NCBI RefSeq assembly: GCF_000422485.1
Contig: NZ_AULW01000015.1
Coordinates: forward strand, 186,001 to 250,000
Length of the DNA: 64,000 nt
Source of the DNA: Paenibacillus pasadenensis DSM 19293
GTDB lineage: Bacteria; Bacillota; Bacilli; Paenibacillales; Paenibacillaceae
Reading direction: 5' to 3'
This document shows, piece by piece, positions 57,386 to 64,000 of this stretch (position 1 is the first letter of the stretch; each line of letters starts with the position of its first letter). The position numbers and the translations under genes are program-made. Below the pieces are notes generated by a model. The model did not search any database. It was not told the origin of the DNA and saw nothing but the letters and a program-made list of their open reading frames with translations.

Positions 57386-58376
57386 AATCTTCTTCCGCTC
57401 CTTCACGTACGATCTCCTCGACCTGGACCGCGAGCCGGTCGCGGACCGACCCCGGGCTGCCGATGAACTTCAGCTTCTCTCCAACTTTGATATGCAGCCC
57501 TTCGCCGGCCGTTTTGTTGAGGGAGATCACGTCTCCGACAGCCAGGCTCATGAACTCGCTGACCGTGATCGAGGACTCGCCCAGCTCCGCGATGATCGGA
57601 AGCTTTGCTTTATGTACCCTCTGCTCCAGCATTTCGACTTCTTCCGGAGCTCTGGATTTCTTCTGCGAGACGAACCAGTGGTGCACGGACAGTCTCGGCA
57701 TGATCGGCTCGATGACGACATGCGGGATGCACAGGTTGATCATGCCGGTCGTATCGCCGATTTTCGTGCTGAGCGAGATGAGAGCGATCGTCTCGTTGGG
57801 CGAGACGATCTGCATGAACTGCGGATTCGTCTCGAGCGAGTCCAGGCGAGGCGAAATATCGATGACCGTTTTCCACGCCTCCTGGAGGCTTTCGAACGCG
57901 CGGCTGAAAATTTTCTCCATGATCATCGTCTCGATTTCGGTGAGCGCTCCGATTTTGGACGGAGCGGTCCCGGCCCCGCCCAGCAGCCGGTCCACCATCG
58001 CGAACGCGACGTTCGGATGGACCTCGAGCACCATCCGGCCCTCGAGAGGCTCCGCTTCGAATATGTTCAGGATCGTCATTTTCGGGATCGACCGGATGAA
58101 CTCGTCGTACGGCAGCTGCTCGACCTGCACGACGTTGATCTGCACGAACGTGCGTAGCTGCGCGGAGAAGTACGTCGTCAGGAAACGCGCGAAGTTTTCA
58201 TGGATTCGCGTCAGGCTGCGGATGTGGTCCTTGGAAAACCGCACCGCGCGCTTGAAGTCGTACGAGCGGATCTTGCGCTGGCTCTCTTCCTTCTTGAGCT
58301 CTTCCGCATCCATCTCGCCGGATGAAAGAGCCGCCAGCAGCGCGTCAATTTCATTTTGGGACAGAACATCTACCAC
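57375..58376 (-). CDS. fliM: Flagellar switch protein FliM
   Basis: A 333-aa switch protein. The N-terminal CheY-binding peptide LSQNEIDALLAAL matches that of FliY, followed by the middle CheC-like domain (GRMVLEVHPNVAFAMVDRLLGG) and the C-terminal SpoA domain. The start is GTG (GTG GTA GAT) with AAGGAGGTG upstream. It follows fliL and overlaps fliY. Confidence 0.96.
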   Translation of the reverse strand: MVDVLSQNEIDALLAALSSGEMDAEELKKEESQRKIRSYDFKRAVRFSKDHIRSLTRIHENFARFLTTYFSAQLRTFVQINVVQVEQLPYDEFIRSIPKMTILNIFEAEPLEGRMVLEVHPNVAFAMVDRLLGGAGTAPSKIGALTEIETMIMEKIFSRAFESLQEAWKTVIDISPRLDSLETNPQFMQIVSPNETIALISLSTKIGDTTGMINLCIPHVVIEPIMPRLSVHHWFVSQKKSRAPEEVEMLEQRVHKAKLPIIAELGESSITVSEFMSLAVGDVISLNKTAGEGLHIKVGEKLKFIGSPGSVRDRLAVQVEEIVREGAEEDYDE

Positions 58377-58406
58377 TCTCTCACCTCCTTGCCTGATGCT
58401 CCGGCC

Positions 58407-58880
58407 TCAAATATCCGTGAGAAGATAGTCGGTTATCGAAACCTTGACCAGCTTACCCTCCGGCAAAATCTTGTTTACTTCGTTGAGCAGCTTCGCTTCG
58501 AGCGCATCTTGTCCGGCGGAGCCTTGCAGGTCGGCTGCCGCCGTGTCCGCGAGGATGCGGTTGATGATCGGCTTGACCGCGATGTCCTTGATCTGGTCGA
58601 GCTCCTCTTTCGCCGCTTTTTTGTCCAGCTGGAAAGCGAAGCTGATGATGACGAGCTTGTCCTCGTCCTTCAGGTTCCGCTTGATGTCCTTCAGTTCGAG
58701 CGTGACGCCGAGCCGCTCTTCCGCGGACATCGGCTTCGCCGCCGCTGCGACGGCAGGCTTGCCCTCGCCTTCAGCCGTCTTCGGGTCGCCGAGGACCGAA
58801 TTCCAGAGGAACACGGCCACGACGGCGATCAAAGATATGGCCAGCAAGGTCGTGATCAACCAGGGAAGCATTTTTTTCAT
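58407..58880 (-). CDS. fliL: Flagellar basal body-associated protein FliL
   Basis: A 157-aa single-pass protein of the stator/basal-body interface. Membrane anchor at about 6-28, a short linker, then the FliL domain with ERLGVTLELKDIKRNLKD and DYLLTDI at the C-terminus. GGAGG lies ten nt before the ATG. It lies between flbD and fliM. Confidence 0.93.
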   Translation of the reverse strand: MKKMLPWLITTLLAISLIAVVAVFLWNSVLGDPKTAEGEGKPAVAAAAKPMSAEERLGVTLELKDIKRNLKDEDKLVIISFAFQLDKKAAKEELDQIKDIAVKPIINRILADTAAADLQGSAGQDALEAKLLNEVNKILPEGKLVKVSITDYLLTDI

Positions 58881-58885
58881 CGCGG

Positions 58886-59104
58886 TTATTCCTCCGTCAC
58901 TGCGCCCTTCACGGAAGCGGCCAGCAAGCCGATGGACCGTTGATACTCGACGATCCGGCCTGTCAGCACTTCGGCCGATTCCTGAATGACCATTTTTTTG
59001 CCGGTGGTCAGCGTAAGGAGCGTATCCGGCGTTTCTTCGATCAGCTCGATCAGCAGCGCGTTGATCATGAGGCGGCTGCCGTTCAGCCTCGTTACTTGGA
59101 CCAT
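58886..59104 (-). CDS. flbD: FlbD/SwrD family flagellar protein
   Basis: A 72-aa protein starting MVQVTRLNGSRLMINALLIE with LTLTTGKKMVIQESAEVLTGRI. The family (FlbD, called SwrD in B. subtilis) is needed for full swarming power in B. subtilis. AAGGGAG precedes the ATG. It is five bp before fliL, and a GC-rich hairpin lies between it and the hook gene. Confidence 0.92.
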   Translation of the reverse strand: MVQVTRLNGSRLMINALLIELIEETPDTLLTLTTGKKMVIQESAEVLTGRIVEYQRSIGLLAASVKGAVTEE

Positions 59105-59143
59105 GGGACTCCCTTCTCGACGAGCGGCCCCGCGGCATCGACT

Positions 59144-59171
59144 GCGGCGCCGGCGGAGAGGCCGGCGCCGC
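59144..59171 (-). repeat. Very GC-rich intercistronic hairpin
   Basis: A perfect 11-bp inverted repeat, GCGGCGCCGGC with GCCGGCGCCGC, around a 6-nt loop lies between the hook gene and flbD. It has no T-tract. It may stabilise or protect the upstream hook mRNA, or mark a processing site. Confidence 0.8.
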
Positions 59172-59197
59172 GGGAGCAAGGCCCGGAGCGTCATCGG

Positions 59198-60013
59198 TTA
59201 GCGCTTGAGATTGACCAGCTCCTGCAGAATCTCATCGGAAGTCGTAATGATGCGGGAGTTCGACTGGAAGCCGCGCTGAGCGACGATCATTTCCGTAAAC
59301 TCGCTCGTCAGGTCCACGTTGGACATCTCCAGCTGCCCGGCCACGATCGTGCCGGTGCCGGTCTCGGCGTCGCCGGGCACGCCGATCGCCAGCTCCTCGA
59401 CGTTGGAGTTCACGCTGGAGCGGTACAGGTTGGCGCCCATCTTCTCGAGTCCGTTCGGGTTCTGCACCTGCACGACGCCGATCGTCGCGATCTCGTCGCC
59501 GGTCGTGCCGTCGGCGTTGATGCCGACGATCGTGCCGTTCTTGCCGATCGAATACGCGTTCACTCCCGCCAGGGAGATCGGCTCGCCGTCGGAGCTGAGC
59601 ACGAGCCCGCCGTCCGCCGTCACGAGCTGTCCCGCCGCGTCGACGGAGAAGTTGCCCGCGCGCGTCAGATAGAAGCCGTCTTCCATGCCGGCCGGACGAA
59701 CGGCGAAAAATCCGTCGCCGTCGATGCGCAGGTCGGTCGGAACGTTCGTCGTCATCGCGCTGCCCGCCGTATGGAGCGTGTCGACCGAAGCGACCGTGAC
59801 GCCGAGACCGATCTGCTGCGCGTTCTTGCCCCCGCGCACGCCGTCTTCCGCTTGGCTGGCCCCGGATACGGTCTGGCTGAGGATGTCCTGGAACATGACG
59901 CGCCCGGCTTTGAACCCGACCGTATTGACGTTGGCGATATTGTTGCCGATGACATCAAGCTTCGTCTGGAAGCCGCGCATGCCGGATACGCCGGAGTACA
60001 TGGATCTAAGCAT
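59198..60013 (-). CDS. flgE: Flagellar hook protein (FlgE/FlgG family)
   Basis: A 271-aa hook/rod-family protein. N-terminal LRSMYSGVSGMRGFQTKLDV and IGNNIANVNTVGFK, and the C-terminal NVDLTSEFTEMIVAQRGFQSNSR are the shared rod-hook helices. The gene in this place in B. subtilis is the hook subunit FlgE (once called flgG), so the role follows position after flgD. Distinction between FlgE and FlgG cannot be made from the family motifs alone. AGGAGG precedes the ATG. Confidence 0.9.
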   Translation of the reverse strand: MLRSMYSGVSGMRGFQTKLDVIGNNIANVNTVGFKAGRVMFQDILSQTVSGASQAEDGVRGGKNAQQIGLGVTVASVDTLHTAGSAMTTNVPTDLRIDGDGFFAVRPAGMEDGFYLTRAGNFSVDAAGQLVTADGGLVLSSDGEPISLAGVNAYSIGKNGTIVGINADGTTGDEIATIGVVQVQNPNGLEKMGANLYRSSVNSNVEELAIGVPGDAETGTGTIVAGQLEMSNVDLTSEFTEMIVAQRGFQSNSRIITTSDEILQELVNLKR

Positions 60014-60088
60014 TTGAATAACCTCCTGAATAGGTGATGTTCTGGACCTCGTTGCATTCGTTCCGCATGTTCCCTTTGGACTGTCCGA

Positions 60089-60568
60089 TCAAGCGTCGGC
60101 CGTATCGGCCTCCGGAGCCGTTCCGGATTCGTCCGGCTCGGCCGCCCCGCCGTCGACCTGCTTGACGGCGTCCAGCGGAATGCTCTGGCCGGCGGAGATG
60201 ACATATTGCATGCCGTCCTTCAAGATGATCGACTCCACGATGCCGCTCTCCGTCGTCAGCCTGCCGGCCGCGTCATAGACATCCCATTGGACCGTTCGTC
60301 CGATGAGATCCGACGTCAGGCCGAGGTTCTGTCCCTGCAGGTTGAGCTGGCCGGAGATGTTGGACAGCTGCTCGACCGACGAGAACTGGGCGAGCTGGGC
60401 GATGTAGGTCGTATTGTCCGCCGGCTTGAGCGGATCCTGATATTTCAGCTGCGCGACGAGCAGCTGCAGGAAGGCGTCCTTGCCCATCGTCGAGTTGTCC
60501 ATGCTCGTCGCCGAGGCGGAAGCATTCTTTTGGCTGATATAGGGATAGATCGCGTTTACTTGAGCCAT
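60089..60568 (-). CDS. flgD: Flagellar hook-capping protein FlgD
   Basis: A 159-aa scaffold for hook assembly. The conserved DAFLQLLVAQLKYQDPLKP and AQFSSVEQLSNI lie at the N-terminus, followed by a short Ig-like segment; the acidic C-terminal tail is low-complexity. It lies between fliK and the hook gene. Confidence 0.94.
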   Translation of the reverse strand: MAQVNAIYPYISQKNASASATSMDNSTMGKDAFLQLLVAQLKYQDPLKPADNTTYIAQLAQFSSVEQLSNISGQLNLQGQNLGLTSDLIGRTVQWDVYDAAGRLTTESGIVESIILKDGMQYVISAGQSIPLDAVKQVDGGAAEPDESGTAPEADTADA

Positions 60569-60589
60569 GCCGTCCCTCCTTCGTTCGGC

Positions 60590-62059
60590 TTAAGCCGTCT
60601 CATTGACCGAGCGCCCGAATCCGAGCTCGCGGATCGCCGTCTGCGTGGCCGCGTCGGCTTCGCGCAGCGCCGCCGCTTCCTCCGTCGCGCGCCCGCCGCC
60701 GGTGAAGCTCTGTCCCCGTCCGCCGCCGCCTTGCTGCTGGCCGAAGGAGAGGCTCGTCTGCAGCTCGCCGCTTCCGACCTCCATCCGATCGACCTGGATT
60801 CCTTGGAGCTGCAGCGACTGGCGGAGCTGGGCGAGCTGGTTCTCGATCGCCTCGCGAGCCGCCGGCGAGTCGGCGAGGAAGAGAGCGGTCAGCTGGCCGT
60901 TGTGCAGATGAAGCTTGATGTCGACTTGGCCCAAATGCTCGGGGTTGAGCAAAATCCGCGCTTCGCTCGACTGTCCGCTTGCCGTGATATCGAGCTTTTG
61001 CAGCATGATGCCCGCCATCTCCTCGGCGAAGCGCCGCATCGCCACGACCGGCAGCGCGGCCGTCTGCGCAGCTCCCGGCTGCGGAGCCGGAGCGGCCGGT
61101 GCCGACAGCTGCGGTGCCGCCTCCGACGAAGCGGAGCCCGGCAGCGCTCCCGGCGCCGCGTCGATTGCCGCGGCCGGTGCCGCTTCCGCCGCTCGAGCCG
61201 CGGACGGCTTCGCCTCGAGAGCCGCCCTCACTTGGGCGGACGCGGCGTTCAGCCGCTCCAAGAAGGCGGCGGGAGCCGCTTTGACGGCGATCGCCGCCTG
61301 CCCGTCCGCGGCACCGCCTGCGCGGCCTCCGGCGGTGGAGCGCTCCGTGCCGGCGAGCAGCTCGCCGAGCTTGGCGAGCTGCCGGCTCACGAGCGCGGAG
61401 GCGTCGGACGCGCCAAGCTTGAGCGGCTTGCCGTCCTGCAGCGCTTGATGCAGGACGAGCAGCGATTCCAGCACGAGCGGCTTGCCTGCCGCCGCTCCTT
61501 GCAGCGAGTCCGGCGAAGCGGCCTGATCTGCGCCGACGGCGGCCGGTTGAGCTTGCGGAGCCGGCAGTCCGAGCAGCGCCAGCAGCGCTCCGAGCTCGGA
61601 AGCGGCTGCGTCCATCGCCTCGTCGGACAGCGCGGCGTCCGCGTCCTGCAGATCCGTCAGCAGGTCGAGCAGCTCGTCCAGCTGGCCGAGCAGCGTTCCT
61701 TCCGCCGATTCGCCGGATGCACCCGCCTTTTCGGCCTCCGCCGCTTCGGCTCCGTCTTCCTTCTCTGCGCCGGAGACCGCATCCGCCGCGCTTGCCGGCG
61801 TGCCGGGAGCGAGGCCCGCCAGCTGCGCGATCGCCGCCTGCAGCAGCGTTGCCGCTTCCCCTTGCGGAGAAGCTGCCGCCGAGCCGGCTGCGCCTGCTTG
61901 TCCCGCTGCGGAGGTCGATCCTCCAGCGGCGTTCATCGAGCCGATCAGCTGCTGGAACGCCGTTCCGGCGGACGAGCTTGCGCTGATCTTCGCTGCCGCC
62001 GTTCCTACCGGCGATGAGCCGGCAGTCGGAACTGTCGATTGCGTTATCGCCATTTCCAT
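60590..62059 (-). CDS. fliK: Flagellar hook-length control protein FliK
   Basis: A 489-aa molecular ruler. Residues 1-340 are Ala/Gly/Ser/Gln-rich and low-complexity; the C-terminal Flg_hook domain (about 355-450) has ILLNPEHLGQVDIKLHLHNG and QSLQLQGIQVDRMEV. The ATG at 62059 with AGGAGG is used; a second ATG follows two codons later. It follows the motE-like gene by 17 bp. Assignment rests on the C-terminal domain and position before flgD. Confidence 0.92.
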   Translation of the reverse strand: MEMAITQSTVPTAGSSPVGTAAAKISASSSAGTAFQQLIGSMNAAGGSTSAAGQAGAAGSAAASPQGEAATLLQAAIAQLAGLAPGTPASAADAVSGAEKEDGAEAAEAEKAGASGESAEGTLLGQLDELLDLLTDLQDADAALSDEAMDAAASELGALLALLGLPAPQAQPAAVGADQAASPDSLQGAAAGKPLVLESLLVLHQALQDGKPLKLGASDASALVSRQLAKLGELLAGTERSTAGGRAGGAADGQAAIAVKAAPAAFLERLNAASAQVRAALEAKPSAARAAEAAPAAAIDAAPGALPGSASSEAAPQLSAPAAPAPQPGAAQTAALPVVAMRRFAEEMAGIMLQKLDITASGQSSEARILLNPEHLGQVDIKLHLHNGQLTALFLADSPAAREAIENQLAQLRQSLQLQGIQVDRMEVGSGELQTSLSFGQQQGGGGRGQSFTGGGRATEEAAALREADAATQTAIRELGFGRSVNETA

Positions 62060-62076
62060 CCGTTATCCCTCCTCGA

Positions 62077-62970
62077 TCATTTCCCGGCCATCAGCTTGGA
62101 GACCAGCTGGGAGGTCATTTTTTTGTCTGTCTTGGACATCTCCGCCACGAGCGAGGAGCGGGTCGCGTCGCTTACCGAGCTGAGGATGCGCAGCACCTTG
62201 CTGGCGCTCATATCGGCCATCTGGAGCAGCAGCGGCGCAGCCTGGGCGGCGTTCATGCTCTCGAACGTCTTGGTGAGCTGCTCCTGGTTCAGGATGGCCG
62301 AAGCCGTCTCCGTCGAGGTCGCCTCGAGCCGCAGCCGCGATTGCAGCGCGGCGATCTGCTGATCCTTGACCGGCTCGCTGTCCTTCATGCGGGCCGCCGT
62401 CTGAGCCGCCCGCTTCGGATCCATTTTGGCCAGGATCGCTCCCTGAGCCCGGCTGTCCATCGAGCCGAGCACGAGAATCGATTCCTCCAGCGTCATGTTC
62501 TCCAGAATCGGAGCCGCCTTGCTCGCCGTCATCGAGGCGAACATGCCGGCGAGCTCGGCAATCTTGCCTTGATACTGCTCGGCGCTCAGCTTTTCCGCAT
62601 CGCTCGTTTTGATCAAGCCGTCGATCTGCTCCTGCAGCGACTTCACCTGAGCTTCCAGCCCGGATTTTTCGGAATCCGCCGCTTCGAGCTTAGCCTTGGC
62701 CGCGGACAGCTCCGCCTGCAGGCTCGCCAGCCTCTTGTCGTCCTGCTCCTTCAGCACGGCAGAGCCTTCCGGCTCGGAGGCGTCGCCGGGCAGCAACGCT
62801 CCGACGACCGGCACGCCTCTACCGGCATCGATCAGCCTTTCCCTCAGCGACGGGTTGAAGACGACGAACAGCACCATTACAAGCACTACCGTGAACAGCA
62901 GCGGCGTCACGAAAAACAGCATTCGTTCGATTCCGCTGTAGCCTTGCTTTTCCATTTCTTCTTTTGCCAC
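62077..62970 (-). CDS. motE: MotE/YlxF-like flagellar protein with MgtE_N-type repeats
   Basis: A 297-aa protein with an N-terminal membrane segment (about 17-38), a coiled coil (about 75-120) and a helical region with MgtE N-domain-like repeats (about 130-290, LAGMFASMTASKAAPILENM and AAPLLLQMADMSASKVLRIL). Family members are MotE or YlxF, located between fliJ and fliK. The start is GTG after a G-rich site; an out-of-frame ATG lies just before. Its part in motor function is inferred from family and position. Confidence 0.85.
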   Translation of the reverse strand: MAKEEMEKQGYSGIERMLFFVTPLLFTVVLVMVLFVVFNPSLRERLIDAGRGVPVVGALLPGDASEPEGSAVLKEQDDKRLASLQAELSAAKAKLEAADSEKSGLEAQVKSLQEQIDGLIKTSDAEKLSAEQYQGKIAELAGMFASMTASKAAPILENMTLEESILVLGSMDSRAQGAILAKMDPKRAAQTAARMKDSEPVKDQQIAALQSRLRLEATSTETASAILNQEQLTKTFESMNAAQAAPLLLQMADMSASKVLRILSSVSDATRSSLVAEMSKTDKKMTSQLVSKLMAGK

Positions 62971-63036
62971 TTGTCATCCCCCCCGGGGGCGCTGCGCTTC
63001 CCCGTCTTCCTGCGCCCGAGCGCGCCCTGGCGATTG

Positions 63037-63486
63037 TCAGGACTGAGCCATGCGGGCATGCCGCTGGACCGCGATCTCGTCCAGCTCGGCCTGCTCTCCG
63101 GCCAGCAGGGCGCTTCTGAACTTCTGCCAGGCCTTTTCCTTGGACTTCATCCAGATCTTCTCCTGAACCTTCCGCTCCGACAGGATCGAGCGGGACTGAC
63201 TCACTTCCTGCTCCGCCTCCTGGACCTTTTTTTCCTTGAGGCAGATCGTCTTGTCCAGATGCCGGATGAAATGCTGGATCTGCTGAATCTCGTCCAGCGT
63301 GCTGCCTCGCTCGCCCTGCCGGATCAGCTTCTCTTCCCAGCGCCTGCGCTCGCTTCTCAGCTCCTCCAGCGACATTTCTTCCGCCTTCAGCAGGCCGAGA
63401 GCGGCGCTGAGCCCCCATTCGGCTTGAGTCGTCTCGCTTTGCTTGAGGTTGACGATGCTTTGATAGGCATACCGGAATGACGCCAT
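63037..63486 (-). CDS. fliJ: Flagellar export protein FliJ
   Basis: A 149-aa coiled-coil export chaperone forming the stalk of the FliI ATPase. It is almost wholly alpha-helical and charged (RYAYQSIVNLKQSETTQAEW at the start). It lies 15 bp after fliI and before the MotE-like gene, the standard order. Confidence 0.92.
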   Translation of the reverse strand: MASFRYAYQSIVNLKQSETTQAEWGLSAALGLLKAEEMSLEELRSERRRWEEKLIRQGERGSTLDEIQQIQHFIRHLDKTICLKEKKVQEAEQEVSQSRSILSERKVQEKIWMKSKEKAWQKFRSALLAGEQAELDEIAVQRHARMAQS

Positions 63487-63501
63487 AGGTTCGTTCAGCT
63501 C

Positions 63502-64000
63502 CTACTTATTGAAGTGATCGGTCAGCTGCCGGACGGTTTCGTGGAACTCGTCCTTTTCGCTCGTCCGCTGCCGGGTGAAGCTCTGGATGAAGTCCATCTG
63601 CGCGACCGCCTCGTCGATATCGGCGTTGGAGCCGCTTTGATACGCCCCGATATGGATGAGGTCCTCCGAATCCCTATAAACGGCGAGCAAGCGCTTGAGC
63701 GCCGTGGCCGCCTGCCGATGGTCCTCATCCGCGATCTCGTTCATGACGCGGCTCACCGAGCTCAGCACGTCGATCGCCGGAAAATGTCCCTTATGGGCAA
63801 GGTCCCGGCTCAACACGATATGCCCGTCCAAAATGCCTCGAACCGCATCCGCGACCGGCTCGTTCATGTCGTCCCCGTCGACGAGCACCGTGTAGAAGGC
63901 GGTGATCGACCCGCTCGGTCCTGTGCCGGCTCGCTCCAGCAGCTTCGGCAGGCCGGCAAAGACGGAAGGCGTGTAGCCTCGCGTCGCCGGCGGCTCGCCG
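63502..64000 (-). CDS. fliI: Flagellum-specific ATPase FliI (3' part)
   Basis: Only the last 166 codons lie in the window; the gene is cut by its right edge. The visible part starts with EPPATRGYTPSVFAGLPKLL, continues through SGSITAFYTVLVDGDDM and GHIVLSRDLAHKGHFPAIDV and ends at FNK. This is the C-terminal ATPase region of FliI, the export-driving F1-like ATPase. The Walker A motif lies outside. Confidence 0.95.
   Translation of the reverse strand, partial: GEPPATRGYTPSVFAGLPKLLERAGTGPSGSITAFYTVLVDGDDMNEPVADAVRGILDGHIVLSRDLAHKGHFPAIDVLSSVSRVMNEIADEDHRQAATALKRLLAVYRDSEDLIHIGAYQSGSNADIDEAVAQMDFIQSFTRQRTSEKDEFHETVRQLTDHFNK

Overview
The window is a gene-dense, high-GC chromosomal segment of an endospore-forming, flagellated Bacillota bacterium. 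It most resembles Paenibacillaceae: gene order follows the Bacillus subtilis fla/che - rpsB - polC - nusA/infB - pnp - dpa/dap - spoIIIE backbone, but base composition is GC-rich and several neighbours differ from Bacillus. Every gene I can support is on the minus strand, so transcription runs from 64000 down to 1. I see no rRNA, tRNA, insertion sequence, prophage or CRISPR array.

In transcription order: (1) 64000-42900 is the distal part of the fla/che operon: fliI (cut by the window edge), fliJ, a motE/ylxF-like gene, fliK, flgD, hook gene, flbD, fliL, fliM, fliY, cheY, fliO-P-Q-R, flhB, flhA, flhF, flhG, cheB, cheA, cheW, cheC, cheD. It encodes the export gate, hook assembly, the switch and the CheC/CheD/FliY adaptation system. 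(2) 42900-38480 holds sigD, a DUF342/FapA gene, a SwrB-like gene and three unrecognised or weakly recognised small genes (152, 106 and 216 aa); this is the least conserved part. (3) 38430-29600 carries rpsB, tsf, pyrH, frr, uppS, cdsA, dxr, rseP and proS, where proS is the archaeal/eukaryotic-type enzyme. (4) polC. (5) 25140-16700 is a rimP-nusA-ylxR-ylxQ-infB-rbfA-nrnA-truB-ribF operon behind a near-consensus sigma-A promoter and a leader hairpin. (6) rpsO, then pnp. (7) 13850-4 is sporulation-weighted: ylxY-mlpA-dut behind a sigma-E-like promoter, dpaA-dpaB (dipicolinate synthase), dapG and dapA (which feed dipicolinate and lysine), RNase J, tepA-ylzJ and sleB behind sigma-G-like promoters, and spoIIIE.

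Most transcription units end in clear rho-independent terminators, and many neighbouring genes overlap by ATGA or GTGA. Non-ATG starts are frequent even in core genes (spoIIIE, tepA, rnj, dut, infB, rimP, pyrH with TTG; mlpA, dxr, cheC, flhF, fliO, fliM, motE with GTG).

The best leads are two sequence-perfect sigma-G promoters sharing one -10 element (sleB, tepA), a sigma-E promoter in front of a deacetylase-like protein whose catalytic motifs are degenerate, absence of asd from the dpa/dap cluster, dut in the mlpA operon, the ProRS type swap, decamer repeats in IF2, a roughly 275-nt RNase J leader, the GNRA-capped rimP leader hairpin, and the FapA/SwrB/YceG-like cassette between sigD and rpsB.
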